NCBI RefSeq assembly: GCF_900996225.1
Contig: NZ_CAAJGL010000134.1
Location: 62,001 to 126,000 of the forward strand
Origin: Paraburkholderia sp. BCC1884
Lineage (GTDB): Bacteria > Pseudomonadota > Gammaproteobacteria > Burkholderiales > Burkholderiaceae
Direction of reading: 5' to 3'
Length of the DNA: 64,000 nt
The notes under the pieces are model-generated. The model worked only from the letters and a program-made list of their open reading frames with translations. It was not told the DNA's origin and did no database searches. Shown piece by piece: positions 44,603-52,467 of the stretch. Numbering within the stretch: the stretch's first letter is position 1; every line of letters starts with the position of its first letter. Both the position numbers and the translations under genes were made by a program.

Positions 44603-45289
44603 CTACGACTGCACGTCGCCGAACTCGCCGCGTACACCCGCTTCGACCAGCGCAGGCAATTCGTCCATATGCTTCATGATCCGCGTCATGCCCATGTTGC
44701 GCAGCGCGTCCGCGTAACCCTCGGGGATATGGCTCGCGCCGACGAACGCGATCGTCTTCATACCGGCTGCGCGCGCCGCATTCAGGCCCGCGATGCTGTC
44801 TTCCACCACGATGCAGCGCGCCGGGTCCACGCCGAGTGACTTCGCCGCGAACAGATACACGTCCGGATAAGGCTTCGGCCGCTCCACCTGTTCGGCGCTG
44901 AAAATCCGCTCGCCGAAAATCTGCTGCAGACCCGCGCGGCGCACCGACGCATTGACCCGCGCCGTACGGCTGTTCGACACCACCGCCGCGGGCAGCGTCA
45001 CGCGTTGCAAGGCTTCGCGCACGCCGTTGATCGGGCTGAGCGAGGCCGCGAGTTCGAGCTCGACATTGTGTTCGATGGTGTCGAAGAAATTCGCCGGCAA
45101 GGTGATGTCGAAAGACTTCTCGATGCCTTCGAGAAAGCGCGAGGTCTGCTGACCGAACGCCGTTTTGACGACCGGCTCGAAGTCGAGGCCGGGGAAAGTC
45201 GCGCTCAGGGTTTCGAGCATCACGCGGTCAGCGATGATTTCGCTGTCGACGAGCACGCCGTCGCAGTCACAGATGAGGTGGTCGATCAT
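44603..45289 (-). CDS. HAD-family hydrolase (beta-phosphoglucomutase-like phosphatase)
   Basis: 228 residues from ATG 45289. Motif I DCDGVLVDSE (nucleophile Asp8, acid Asp10), motif II in AAVVSNSRT, motif III Lys in PKPYPDVYLF, motif IV IVVEDSIAGLNAA. The small all-helical cap between motif I and II marks subfamily IA. It lies directly after glpF on the same strand, so glycerol-3-phosphate or a related sugar phosphate is a possible substrate, but nothing in the sequence proves it. Confidence 0.85.
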   Translation of the reverse strand: MIDHLICDCDGVLVDSEIIADRVMLETLSATFPGLDFEPVVKTAFGQQTSRFLEGIEKSFDITLPANFFDTIEHNVELELAASLSPINGVREALQRVTLPAAVVSNSRTARVNASVRRAGLQQIFGERIFSAEQVERPKPYPDVYLFAAKSLGVDPARCIVVEDSIAGLNAARAAGMKTIAFVGASHIPEGYADALRNMGMTRIMKHMDELPALVEAGVRGEFGDVQS

Positions 45290-45386
45290 GCCTTGGAACG
45301 GAAAGCGGAGCGCGCATGAGCCAGCGAGTTGCAAGCTCGTGCGCGCAGATTGAAAGCATCATGATACGTGCTTTGCGGCCCGCCTT

Positions 45387-46100
45387 TCAGTGCGCGTGCA
45401 AAACCAGAAACAGACCTGCCGCCGCCGCGCCGCCGAGCAGCGGACCGAGGACCGGAATCCACGAATACTTCCAGTCGCTGTCGCGCTTGCCGGGAATCGG
45501 CAGCAGCGCATGCACCAGACGCGGCGAGAGATCGCGCGCCGGGCTCATCGCGTAACCGGTCGGGCCGCCGAGCGAGATGCCGATGCCGAGCACCAGCAGG
45601 CCGACCGGCAGCGCATCGAGCGCGCCCAGTCCGACTTGCGGCGAAGCCAGATACAACACGCCGAGAATCAGCACGAAAGTGGCGATCATTTCCGTGAACA
45701 GATTGTGCGGCACGCTGCGAATCGCGGGCGACGTGCAGAACACGCCGAGCTTCACGTCCGCGTCGCCTTCTTTCGCGAAGTGCTGGCGATAGGCCATCCA
45801 CACCAGCAGGGCGCCCGCCATGCCGCCGAGCATTTGTGCCGCGACGTAGCCCGGCACTTTCGCCCAGGCGAATTTGCCGGCGAGTGCGAGACTGATCGTC
45901 ACGACCGGATTCAGGTGTGCACCGCTGAACGATGCGGTGACGTAGACCGCGATGAACACCGCCATCGCCCAGCCCATCACGATGACGATCAGGTCCGCGC
46001 CCTTGCCTTTGGTCCGTGCGAGCAGAACGTTGGCCACGGCGCCGTCGCCGAGCAGCACCACGAGGGCGGTGCCGATGAATTCCGCAATGTAAGGAGACAT
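45387..46100 (-). CDS. glpF: Glycerol facilitator (aquaglyceroporin family)
   Basis: Inner-membrane MIP-family channel letting glycerol enter for GlpK. 237 residues (E. coli GlpF 281), six transmembrane segments plus two half-helices. The first selectivity loop reads GAHLNPVVT (Asn64-Pro65-Val66) and the second GYAMSPARD (Ser186-Pro187-Ala188, Arg189). Both differ from the canonical NPA, the second at the Asn that caps the half-helix; the selectivity-filter Arg is kept. Between glpK and the HAD gene; likely glpD-glpK-glpF direction of transcription. Confidence 0.92.
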   Translation of the reverse strand: MSPYIAEFIGTALVVLLGDGAVANVLLARTKGKGADLIVIVMGWAMAVFIAVYVTASFSGAHLNPVVTISLALAGKFAWAKVPGYVAAQMLGGMAGALLVWMAYRQHFAKEGDADVKLGVFCTSPAIRSVPHNLFTEMIATFVLILGVLYLASPQVGLGALDALPVGLLVLGIGISLGGPTGYAMSPARDLSPRLVHALLPIPGKRDSDWKYSWIPVLGPLLGGAAAAGLFLVLHAH

Positions 46101-46129
46101 TGTTGGGTATCCGAAATATAGTTATTGGG

Positions 46130-46152
46130 GAAGCCGCGTGAACAGCGGCTTC
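46130..46152. repeat. Intergenic hairpin between glpK and glpF
   Basis: Perfect 8-bp stem GAAGCCGC / GCGGCTTC with a 7-base loop, followed on the plus strand by GTTTTA. It lies within the 88-base gap separating glpK from glpF; candidate mRNA stabiliser, attenuator, or weak terminator. Confidence 0.4.
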
Positions 46153-46188
46153 GTTTTATATCGAAAGTTGATTGACGCAGACTGACGC

Positions 46189-47688
46189 TCAGGGCGTATC
46201 GGCCCAGGCTTTGGCGGCGCGGATCGCGCGTTGCCAGCCGTCGAGGCATCCCTTCACGTCGGCATGCGGCAGCGCGGGCGTGAAGCGGCGGTCGAGCTTC
46301 CACTGGCTTTGCAGTTCGTCGACGTCTTTCCAGTAGCCGACAGCCAGGCCGGCCAGATAGGCCGCGCCCAGCGCGGTGGTTTCCGCGACCTTCGGGCGCA
46401 CGGCATCCACGCCGAGAATGTCGGCCTGGAATTGCATCAGCAGATTGTTCGCGCAGGCGCCGCCGTCCACGCGCAATTCGCCGATGCGAATGCCGGAGTC
46501 GGCTTCCATCGCCTTGAGCACATCCAGCGATTGATAGGCGATCGAGTCGAGCGCCGCGCGGGCGATATGCGCCGAACTCGTGCCGCGCGTCACGCCGAAC
46601 AGCGTGCCACGCGCACGCGCATTCCAGTGCGGCGCACCGAGGCCGGCGAAGGCGGGCACCAGATACACGCCGTCGGAATGCGACACGCTGCGCGCCAGGG
46701 TTTCGATTTCAGCCGCATTCTTGATGATGCCGAGTCCATCGCGCAGCCACTGCACCACCGCGCCGCCGATGAAAATGCTGCCTTCGAGCGCGTAGTTGAT
46801 CTGGTCGCCGATCTGCCAGGCGATCGTGGTGACGAGGTTGTTCTTCGATTCGATCGGCTTGTCGCCGGTGTTCATCACGAGGAAGCAGCCCGTGCCGTAG
46901 GTGTTCTTCACCATGCCCGATTCCGTGCACATCTGGCCGAACAGGGCGGCGTGCTGGTCGCCGGCAATGCCCGCGAGCGGAATCTTCGAGGCGAATACGG
47001 TGGTCTTGGTCGGCCCATACACTTCCGACGAAGCCCGTACTTCCGGCAGCATGTTGCGCGGAATGTCGAGCGCTTCGAGCAGTTCGTCGTCCCACTTCAG
47101 CGTGTGGATGTTGAACAGCATGGTGCGCGACGCATTGGTCACGTCGGTGACGTGCAGGCCGCCCTTGGTGAAATTCCACACCAGCCAGCTGTCCACCGTG
47201 CCGAAGGCGAGACGTCCTTGCCTGGCCTTTTCGCGCGCGCCTTCGACGTTGTCGAGAATCCAGCGGATCTTGGTCGCCGAGAAATACGAGTCGATCGGCA
47301 GACCGGTTTTCGCGCGCACTTTTTCTTCGAGACCCTGCTCCTTGAGCTGGTCGCAGAAGTCGGCGGTGCGGCGGTCCTGCCAGACGATCGCGTTATAGAT
47401 CGGGTGACCGGTTTCGCGATCCCACACGATGGTGGTCTCGCGTTGATTGGTGATGCCGATCGCGGCAATCGAGGTGCCGTTCATGCCGGCACGCGTCACG
47501 GCCTCGGCGGCGACGCCCGCCTGCGTCGACCAGATTTCCTGCGGGTCGTGTTCGACCCAGCCCGGACGCGGATAGATCTGCTGGAATTCCTTCTGAGCGG
47601 TCGACACGACGTTGCCGAGCCGGTCGAACAGCATCGCGCGCGAGCTGGTGGTGCCTTGGTCAAGCGCGAGGATGTACTGATCCTGCAT
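46189..47688 (-). CDS. glpK: Glycerol kinase
   Basis: FGGY-family kinase making sn-glycerol 3-phosphate from glycerol and ATP. 499 residues (E. coli 502). N-terminal ALDQGTTSSRAMLFD phosphate-binding motif, the substrate residues of GWVEHDPQEIW and TNQRETTIVWDRETG, and the FGGY signature region around VDGGACANNLLMQFQADIL. Between glpD (196 bases upstream) and glpF (88 bases downstream), all on the minus strand. Confidence 0.97.
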   Translation of the reverse strand: MQDQYILALDQGTTSSRAMLFDRLGNVVSTAQKEFQQIYPRPGWVEHDPQEIWSTQAGVAAEAVTRAGMNGTSIAAIGITNQRETTIVWDRETGHPIYNAIVWQDRRTADFCDQLKEQGLEEKVRAKTGLPIDSYFSATKIRWILDNVEGAREKARQGRLAFGTVDSWLVWNFTKGGLHVTDVTNASRTMLFNIHTLKWDDELLEALDIPRNMLPEVRASSEVYGPTKTTVFASKIPLAGIAGDQHAALFGQMCTESGMVKNTYGTGCFLVMNTGDKPIESKNNLVTTIAWQIGDQINYALEGSIFIGGAVVQWLRDGLGIIKNAAEIETLARSVSHSDGVYLVPAFAGLGAPHWNARARGTLFGVTRGTSSAHIARAALDSIAYQSLDVLKAMEADSGIRIGELRVDGGACANNLLMQFQADILGVDAVRPKVAETTALGAAYLAGLAVGYWKDVDELQSQWKLDRRFTPALPHADVKGCLDGWQRAIRAAKAWADTP

Positions 47689-47884
47689 TGTCTCTTCTCC
47701 ATGTGTTTTATGAATCGCCGGACGGCTGACCGGCGACGGGAACGGCTTGTTGTTTTAAGCGGGCAGCAACAGCGAGTGATGATGCGTCCCAGCCTGATCC
47801 AGCCGAGCGGTGAAACGATCAGGTTGACGGGGGTGGCGCGGCAACCGGTGTGCCGCGCACGCTAGCGGCTCGCCGGCCGCGCGC

Positions 47885-49414
47885 TCATGCGCTTTGCCGG
47901 ACGACGTCGCGTGCAAACCAGGCGTCGATCTCGCGCGTGATGGAGTCGAGCGTGCCGGGTTCGACATGCAAGCCGAGTTTCGAGCGGCGCCAGAGCACAT
48001 CTTGCGCGCTGCGCGCCCATTCCGTGTCGCGCAGATAAGCCAGTTCGGCTTCGTAAAGACCCGGCGCGAAAGCGTGGCCGAGATCCGCGGTCGAACGTGC
48101 GGCGCCGAGCACGTGCTTCACGCGCGTGCCGTAGGCGCGGGCGAGGCGGTGCGCCAGATCGGCCGGCAACCACGGGTACTGTTGCTTGAGTCCGGTCAGG
48201 AAACGGTTGAAGTTGGCGTTCGGGATATCGCCACCCGGCAACGGCGCGCCGGCGGTCCATGCGGACGCGTCGTTATGCAGCGCACGCGTCAGCTTGTCGA
48301 CGGCTTCTTCCGCGAGCTTGCGGAAGGTGGTGATCTTGCCGCCGAACACGGAGAGCAGAGGCGCTTCGCCAGCGGGGGCGTCGAGTTCGAGCGAGTAATC
48401 GCGCGTGACGGCCGAGGGATTGTCCGCGCCTTCTTCCTCGAGCAGCGGACGCACGCCCGAATAGGTCCAGCGCACGTCGGCGGGCGAGATCTTCTGCTTG
48501 AAGTAGCGGTTGATGGAGTCGCACAGGTACTGCGTTTCTTCAGCGGTGATTGCGACTTTGGCCGGGTCGCCGCGGTATTCGATATCCGTGGTGCCGATCA
48601 GCGTGTAATCGTGTTCGTACGGGATCGCGAAGATGATCCGCTTGTCCGGATTCTGGAAGATGTACGCGTGATCGTGTTCGAACAGGCGCCGTGTGACGAT
48701 GTGGCTGCCTTTCACGAGCCGCACGCTATGCGACGCCGCGCGGCCCAGCGCGCCTTGCAGCAGTTCGCCGACCCACGGGCCCGCGGCGTTGGCGATCGCG
48801 GCGGCGCGCACGTCGAGGATCGTGCCATCGGCGCGCTTGAGTTGCGCGCGCCATTCGCCGCCCGCGCGTACCGCGCTCAGCAGCCTGGTGCGGGTGAGAA
48901 TTTTCGCGCCGTGTTCCCCGGCGTCCAGCGCGTTCAGCACGACCAGACGCGCGTCGTTGACCCAGCCGTCCGAGTACACGAAACCGCGTTTGATCGAATC
49001 GACGAGCGGCGCGCCCGCCGGATGGTTGCGCATGACGATGCCGCGCGAGCCCGGCAGCATGTCGCGTTTGGCCAGATGGTCGTACAGGAACAGGCCGGCG
49101 CGAATCATCCACGCCGGGCGCAGATCGGGCATGTGCGGCATCACGAAGCGCAGCGGCCACATGATGTGCGGCGCGGCGCGCAGCAGCGTTTCACGTTCCT
49201 GCAGCGCTTTGCGCACCAGACCGAACTCGCGGTATTCCAGGTAGCGCAGGCCGCCGTGAATCAGCTTGGTGCTCGCCGACGAGGTATGCGCCGCCAGATC
49301 GTCCTGTTCGCACAGCAGCACCGACAGGCCGCGGCCCGCCGCATCGCGTGCGATGCCTGCGCCGTTGATCCCGCCGCCCACCACGAGCAAATCGTACTTC
49401 GAGCCTTGCGTCAC
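47885..49414 (-). CDS. glpD: Aerobic glycerol-3-phosphate dehydrogenase
   Basis: Membrane-associated FAD enzyme oxidising glycerol 3-phosphate to dihydroxyacetone phosphate and reducing ubiquinone. 509 residues (E. coli 501). FAD motif VVGGGINGAGIARDAAGRGL near residue 11, STKLIHGGLRYLEYREFGLV, and a C-terminal DAO_C domain (AGLYEAELAYLRDTEWARSAQDVLWRR). A GlpR-type operator sits about 65 bases upstream. Confidence 0.96.
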   Translation of the reverse strand: MTQGSKYDLLVVGGGINGAGIARDAAGRGLSVLLCEQDDLAAHTSSASTKLIHGGLRYLEYREFGLVRKALQERETLLRAAPHIMWPLRFVMPHMPDLRPAWMIRAGLFLYDHLAKRDMLPGSRGIVMRNHPAGAPLVDSIKRGFVYSDGWVNDARLVVLNALDAGEHGAKILTRTRLLSAVRAGGEWRAQLKRADGTILDVRAAAIANAAGPWVGELLQGALGRAASHSVRLVKGSHIVTRRLFEHDHAYIFQNPDKRIIFAIPYEHDYTLIGTTDIEYRGDPAKVAITAEETQYLCDSINRYFKQKISPADVRWTYSGVRPLLEEEGADNPSAVTRDYSLELDAPAGEAPLLSVFGGKITTFRKLAEEAVDKLTRALHNDASAWTAGAPLPGGDIPNANFNRFLTGLKQQYPWLPADLAHRLARAYGTRVKHVLGAARSTADLGHAFAPGLYEAELAYLRDTEWARSAQDVLWRRSKLGLHVEPGTLDSITREIDAWFARDVVRQSA

Positions 49415-49462
49415 CGGCTGTGTCCCCTGGATCGAATCGAATCGAGAAAGCGGTTGAATGTC

Positions 49463-49477
49463 CTATCGAACCGATAG
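49463..49477. promoter_or_regulatory. Palindrome adjacent to the GlpR site
   Basis: CTATCG-AAC-CGATAG, perfect 6-bp arms, directly adjoining the TGTTCGTTTGCGAACT site in the glpD upstream region. Could be a second GlpR or an unrelated operator, between the glpD promoter and its start. Confidence 0.4.
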
Positions 49478-49493
49478 TGTTCGTTTGCGAACT
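49478..49493. promoter_or_regulatory. GlpR-type operator upstream of glpD
   Basis: TGTTCG-TTTG-CGAACT. The inner inverted repeat is perfect (GTTCG/CGAAC, 4-base spacer) and matches the E. coli GlpR core TGTTCG-N4-CGAACA at all but the last base. Flanking half-sites continue (a TGAACATATTCGAA region at 49498-49511 and TTCGTTTG at 49526-49533), so several repressor dimers may bind here. glpR itself is at 51360. Confidence 0.6.
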
Positions 49494-49630
49494 TTAATGA
49501 ACATATTCGAAAAAGTAAAGTTCGGTTCGTTTGGGCAATCCTCTAACGCACTCGATCAAATGGCCTGCGAGGTGGCGCAACGCACGGTCACGGACGATAC
49601 TCACGGCAGCAGCCATTTCGAGGTGAATTC

Positions 49631-50005
49631 ATGCGTGGAATTTTGATGATCGGCGCCGTGACGCTGCTCGCGGGATGCGTCGGCTCGCCGAGCCTGACCG
49701 GTACGATGGGCGCGCCGTCGTTCGCGTCCTTGCAGCAGATGTGCAGCACGCAGGCAGTCGATTACGGCAGCGATGCCGAGGGCGTTTATGCGACGCTGTT
49801 CGACGCCTATGTGGCGAGCCGGCGCGGCAAGCTGTCGAAGGACGATTACTGCGCGTTCCAGACGTCGATCGCGCAGCGCTATACCGCTCAGGGCGTGAGC
49901 GGCGATCCGCAAGTGCGTAATCAGTGGGTCGCGTACTTCATCGATCAGCGGGCGAAGGCGATCAGCTGGCGCGCGGCCGTCGATCCGACCTTGCGGGCCG
50001 GCTAG
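49631..50005 (+). CDS. Small predicted lipoprotein
   Basis: 124 residues. Short signal peptide with lipobox LLAGC at 12-16 (Cys16 would be lipidated by Lgt and finished by Lnt, encoded in this window). The mature part is mostly helical with no motif I recognise; two further cysteines occur (QQMCST and KDDYCAFQ). GGTGAA lies 9 bases upstream. It converges with the TetR gene with a 6-base gap. Confidence 0.72.
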   Translation: MRGILMIGAVTLLAGCVGSPSLTGTMGAPSFASLQQMCSTQAVDYGSDAEGVYATLFDAYVASRRGKLSKDDYCAFQTSIAQRYTAQGVSGDPQVRNQWVAYFIDQRAKAISWRAAVDPTLRAG

Positions 50006-50011
50006 GACAGG

Positions 50012-50650
50012 CTAACCGACGCGCTCGGCAGGCGATGCCAGCGCGCCGCGCCACAACATGCGGCGAATCTGGGCGAACACGGCCTCGCGTGTCGGCGTGC
50101 TGTCTGCGGCGGTCTGCTGCGCCTGTGGCATGGGCAACTGGTTTGCGAGCGCCAGCATGGTAAAGCCGTGCAGACTCGCCCAATACGCGTAGCCGATCAA
50201 GCGCGGATCGCCCTCCAGAATGCCGGCCGCGACGAGCCTCTCGAAGTGCTCGGCGAGCATGCGCCACGCACGTTGCGACGCGGCGGCGAGTTCGGGGTAC
50301 GCGCCGTCCTGTTGAGTCAGATCGAACATCAGCCGATACGCGTGTGGCTCGTCGAGGGCGAACGCTACGTACGCGTCGCTCAACACGGCGCGATCGGTTT
50401 CGGCTAAATCGTTCACGGCGGCTTCGAGCCGCGCCGCGAAACGATTGAATGCCGCGGCGCGTACCATCGCGAGAATGTCGTCCTTGTCGCGGAAGTAGCG
50501 GTATGGCGTCATCGCGCTGCAGCCCAGTTCCTTTGCCAACTCCCGCATCGTCACGCCTTGCGCGCCGCGCGTTGCGAACGCGTTTTCGGCCACACGCCGC
50601 ATGGTTTCGCGGAATTGCTGGATGTCGTCGGCAGAGAGGATTTTGGGCAT
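50012..50650 (-). CDS. TetR-family transcriptional regulator
   Basis: 212 residues. N-terminal HTH at about 10-56 (FATRGAQGVTMRELAKELGCSAMTPYRYFRDKDDILAMVRA) and a ligand-binding/dimerisation helical domain. It ends 6 bases from the convergent lipoprotein gene. A 15-bp palindrome 29 bases upstream of the start looks like its own operator. The ligand is unknown. Position between glpD and glpR does not make it part of glycerol control by itself. Confidence 0.88.
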   Translation of the reverse strand: MPKILSADDIQQFRETMRRVAENAFATRGAQGVTMRELAKELGCSAMTPYRYFRDKDDILAMVRAAAFNRFAARLEAAVNDLAETDRAVLSDAYVAFALDEPHAYRLMFDLTQQDGAYPELAAASQRAWRMLAEHFERLVAAGILEGDPRLIGYAYWASLHGFTMLALANQLPMPQAQQTAADSTPTREAVFAQIRRMLWRGALASPAERVG

Positions 50651-50678
50651 GCGCGAGGGCTAAAAGTCCGTCGCGTTA

Positions 50679-50693
50679 ATTTACTGCGTAAAT
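50679..50693. promoter_or_regulatory. Palindromic operator in front of the TetR gene
   Basis: ATTTAC-TGC-GTAAAT, perfect 6-bp arms, 29 bases upstream of the TetR start. Size and placement fit autorepression by a TetR dimer. Confidence 0.5.
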
Positions 50694-50839
50694 GACTCGG
50701 GCACAACGAAGCAGGACCGGATCACCGTCCTGATTCGATACGGGAGGAATGCGAGGCGGCCTCCGGGAGGCGGTCCTCGTCATACAGATGAATGATCGGG
50801 CCGACGCGGCCCGATCCTGGCAACCGGATTGCAACGACA

Positions 50840-51037
50840 CTAGGAAAGACGTTTGATGGCCCGCAATGCGTTGTCGCCGGTTTCGGTCACGCGCCATTGT
50901 TCATTGCCCGACGCGAGCCGTTCGAGTTGCACCAACTGGCGTTCCAGCAGGGCGTCGAGTTCTTCGCGCTCCATGTCGACTTGATTCGGAGCGTCCTTGA
51001 CGAGTAACAACGTGGCGAATTCATGCGGACTCAGCAT
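50840..51037 (-). CDS. Small conserved-type hypothetical protein
   Basis: 65 residues from ATG 51037, where GGAGAG lies 7 bases upstream; two earlier in-frame ATGs (51058, 51049) are possible. Helical, charged (LSPHEFATLLLVKDAPNQVDMEREELDALLERQLV), ending in a winged-helix-like TETGDNALRAI. Resembles a lone helix-turn-helix or MarR-like C-terminal fragment; no function assigned. Confidence 0.55.
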   Translation of the reverse strand: MLSPHEFATLLLVKDAPNQVDMEREELDALLERQLVQLERLASGNEQWRVTETGDNALRAIKRLS

Positions 51038-51359
51038 CGTTCTCTCCATGTCAAGCAAACGCGGACAGCCTTGCCGGCAACTGGCCCAAAGCCAGTGAAA
51101 GTCCGCTAGAGGATCAGGCGGGGAATACGGCTCACACGACAGGTTCCTGCAACCGGCACTACGCGCAATGCGGAACGGACGCCGGGGAACTGGAGTGTAG
51201 TCAACCGCACGTTAAACACCAAATGGGCCCCAGTAAATTTTCCCTTTGACAAATCGGCCCCGGAGAGGCGGTTTGGAGTCGCGGCCAGATCCTTGATTTC
51301 ACTCGAAGTTTTGCGTGCGGTGCAGCATGGCTCAGCGCGGCTCGACGAAGTTCGGGCGT
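51038..51359. other. Intergenic region with no recognisable element
   Basis: 322 bases between the 65-residue gene and glpR. I found no convincing gene, hairpin-plus-U-tract or repeat. It should contain the promoter of the small gene on the minus strand. Confidence 0.5.
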
Positions 51360-52139
51360 TTATTCGGCGACATACACCTGGCAGTTGGCGGCGGTGAGCG
51401 TCTCGGTCATTTCAGCGGGCGGAGCGACATCGGTAAAGAGCGCGTCGATCTGATCGAGATGGCCCTGGCGAACCAGCGCCGGGCGGCCGAATTTCGAACT
51501 GTCGGCGGCAAGAAACACGGTCCGCGCGTGCTCGATGATCGCCTCGGCCACGCGCACTTCGCGCGTGTCGAAGTCGCGCAGCGTGCCGTCCGTTTCGATC
51601 GCCGACGTGCCGATGATCGCGAAGTCCACCTTGAACTGACGGATGAAATCGATCGCCAGTTCGCCGACGATGCCTTTGTCCCACGGCCGCACGATGCCGC
51701 CTGTCACCAGCACCTCGCAATCCGGATAGCCGCTCATCATGCTGGCGACGTTCAGATTGTTGGTGATGACGCGCAATCCGCGATGCCGGTTGAGCGCGCG
51801 GGCGACTTCCTCGGTGGTCGTGCCGAGGTTGATGAACAGCGACGCCTGATCGGGGATGTGAGTGGCCACTAGCGCCGCGATGCGCCGTTTCTCGTCATGG
51901 AACATACGCTGACGCGCCGTGTACGAGACGTTTTCGGAGCTGGTCGGCAGACTGGCGCCGCCGTGATAGCGGCGCAGCAGGTTCATGTCGGCGAGCCAGT
52001 TGACGTCGCGGCGGATGGTCTGCGGCGTCACCTCGAAGTGGGCCGCGAGGTCGTCCACGGTCACGAAGCCGTCGCGTTGCACCCACTCGAGCAATTCCTG
52101 TTGCCGGGCGTTGAGAGTCAGGCGGGGGTCTCGGGTCAT
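51360..52139 (-). CDS. glpR: DeoR-family repressor of glycerol genes
   Basis: 259 residues from ATG 52139 (E. coli GlpR 252); longer in-frame reading to 52334 is not conserved. N-terminal HTH at about 8-57 (RQQELLEWVQRDGFVTVDDLAAHFEVTPQTIRRDVNWL) followed by the DeoR sugar-phosphate-binding domain (LGTTTEEVARAL, ITNNLNVA, VLVTGG, DKGIVGELAI). GlpR is inactivated by glycerol 3-phosphate. It is upstream of the same-strand glpD cluster but separated by 1.9 kb, and a matching operator lies before glpD. Confidence 0.92.
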   Translation of the reverse strand: MTRDPRLTLNARQQELLEWVQRDGFVTVDDLAAHFEVTPQTIRRDVNWLADMNLLRRYHGGASLPTSSENVSYTARQRMFHDEKRRIAALVATHIPDQASLFINLGTTTEEVARALNRHRGLRVITNNLNVASMMSGYPDCEVLVTGGIVRPWDKGIVGELAIDFIRQFKVDFAIIGTSAIETDGTLRDFDTREVRVAEAIIEHARTVFLAADSSKFGRPALVRQGHLDQIDALFTDVAPPAEMTETLTAANCQVYVAE

Positions 52140-52467
52140 GGGTCTCGGGTGGTGGGTTTTTATCGGCGCCGGCCGCCATGGGCGCGCCGGGTTGAGGCAG
52201 CGAGCACGCAAGGCCTGGGCAAGGTGAGCGTATTGTAAGACCATCGCGTGTCGGGTCCGCCAACTCGCGCGACTTGCATACGATTCAGGACGACCGTGCT
52301 TCGATCTATTCAGGTGCGTCGCGCATTTATTCATTTAATAAATGAATTTGTTTTTTGGGCCGGATCACGATGCAATCCCGGGTTCCGCGATTGACATTCG
52401 TCTTACCCGTTTCCTATGGTTTCCGGCAGCTTCCGCCCGCCGGGCCGCGCTTTCGAGAGTGTTCGAC
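52140..52467. other. Divergent glpR / gamma-glutamyltransferase gap
   Basis: 328 bases that hold the promoters of both genes. Apart from the AT-rich palindrome at 52329 and a short run of T (TTGTTTTTT) after it, I see no gene, no tandem repeat and no clear -35/-10 pair. Confidence 0.5.
52329..52347. promoter_or_regulatory. AT-rich palindrome before the gamma-glutamyltransferase gene
   Basis: ATTCATTT-AAT-AAATGAAT, perfect 8-bp arms, in an otherwise GC-rich region, about 120 bases before the gene at 52468. It is flanked by TTTATT and TTTGTTTTTT. Probably an operator for a regulator not identified here; a terminator is less likely because the stem is all A-T apart from one pair. Confidence 0.45.
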
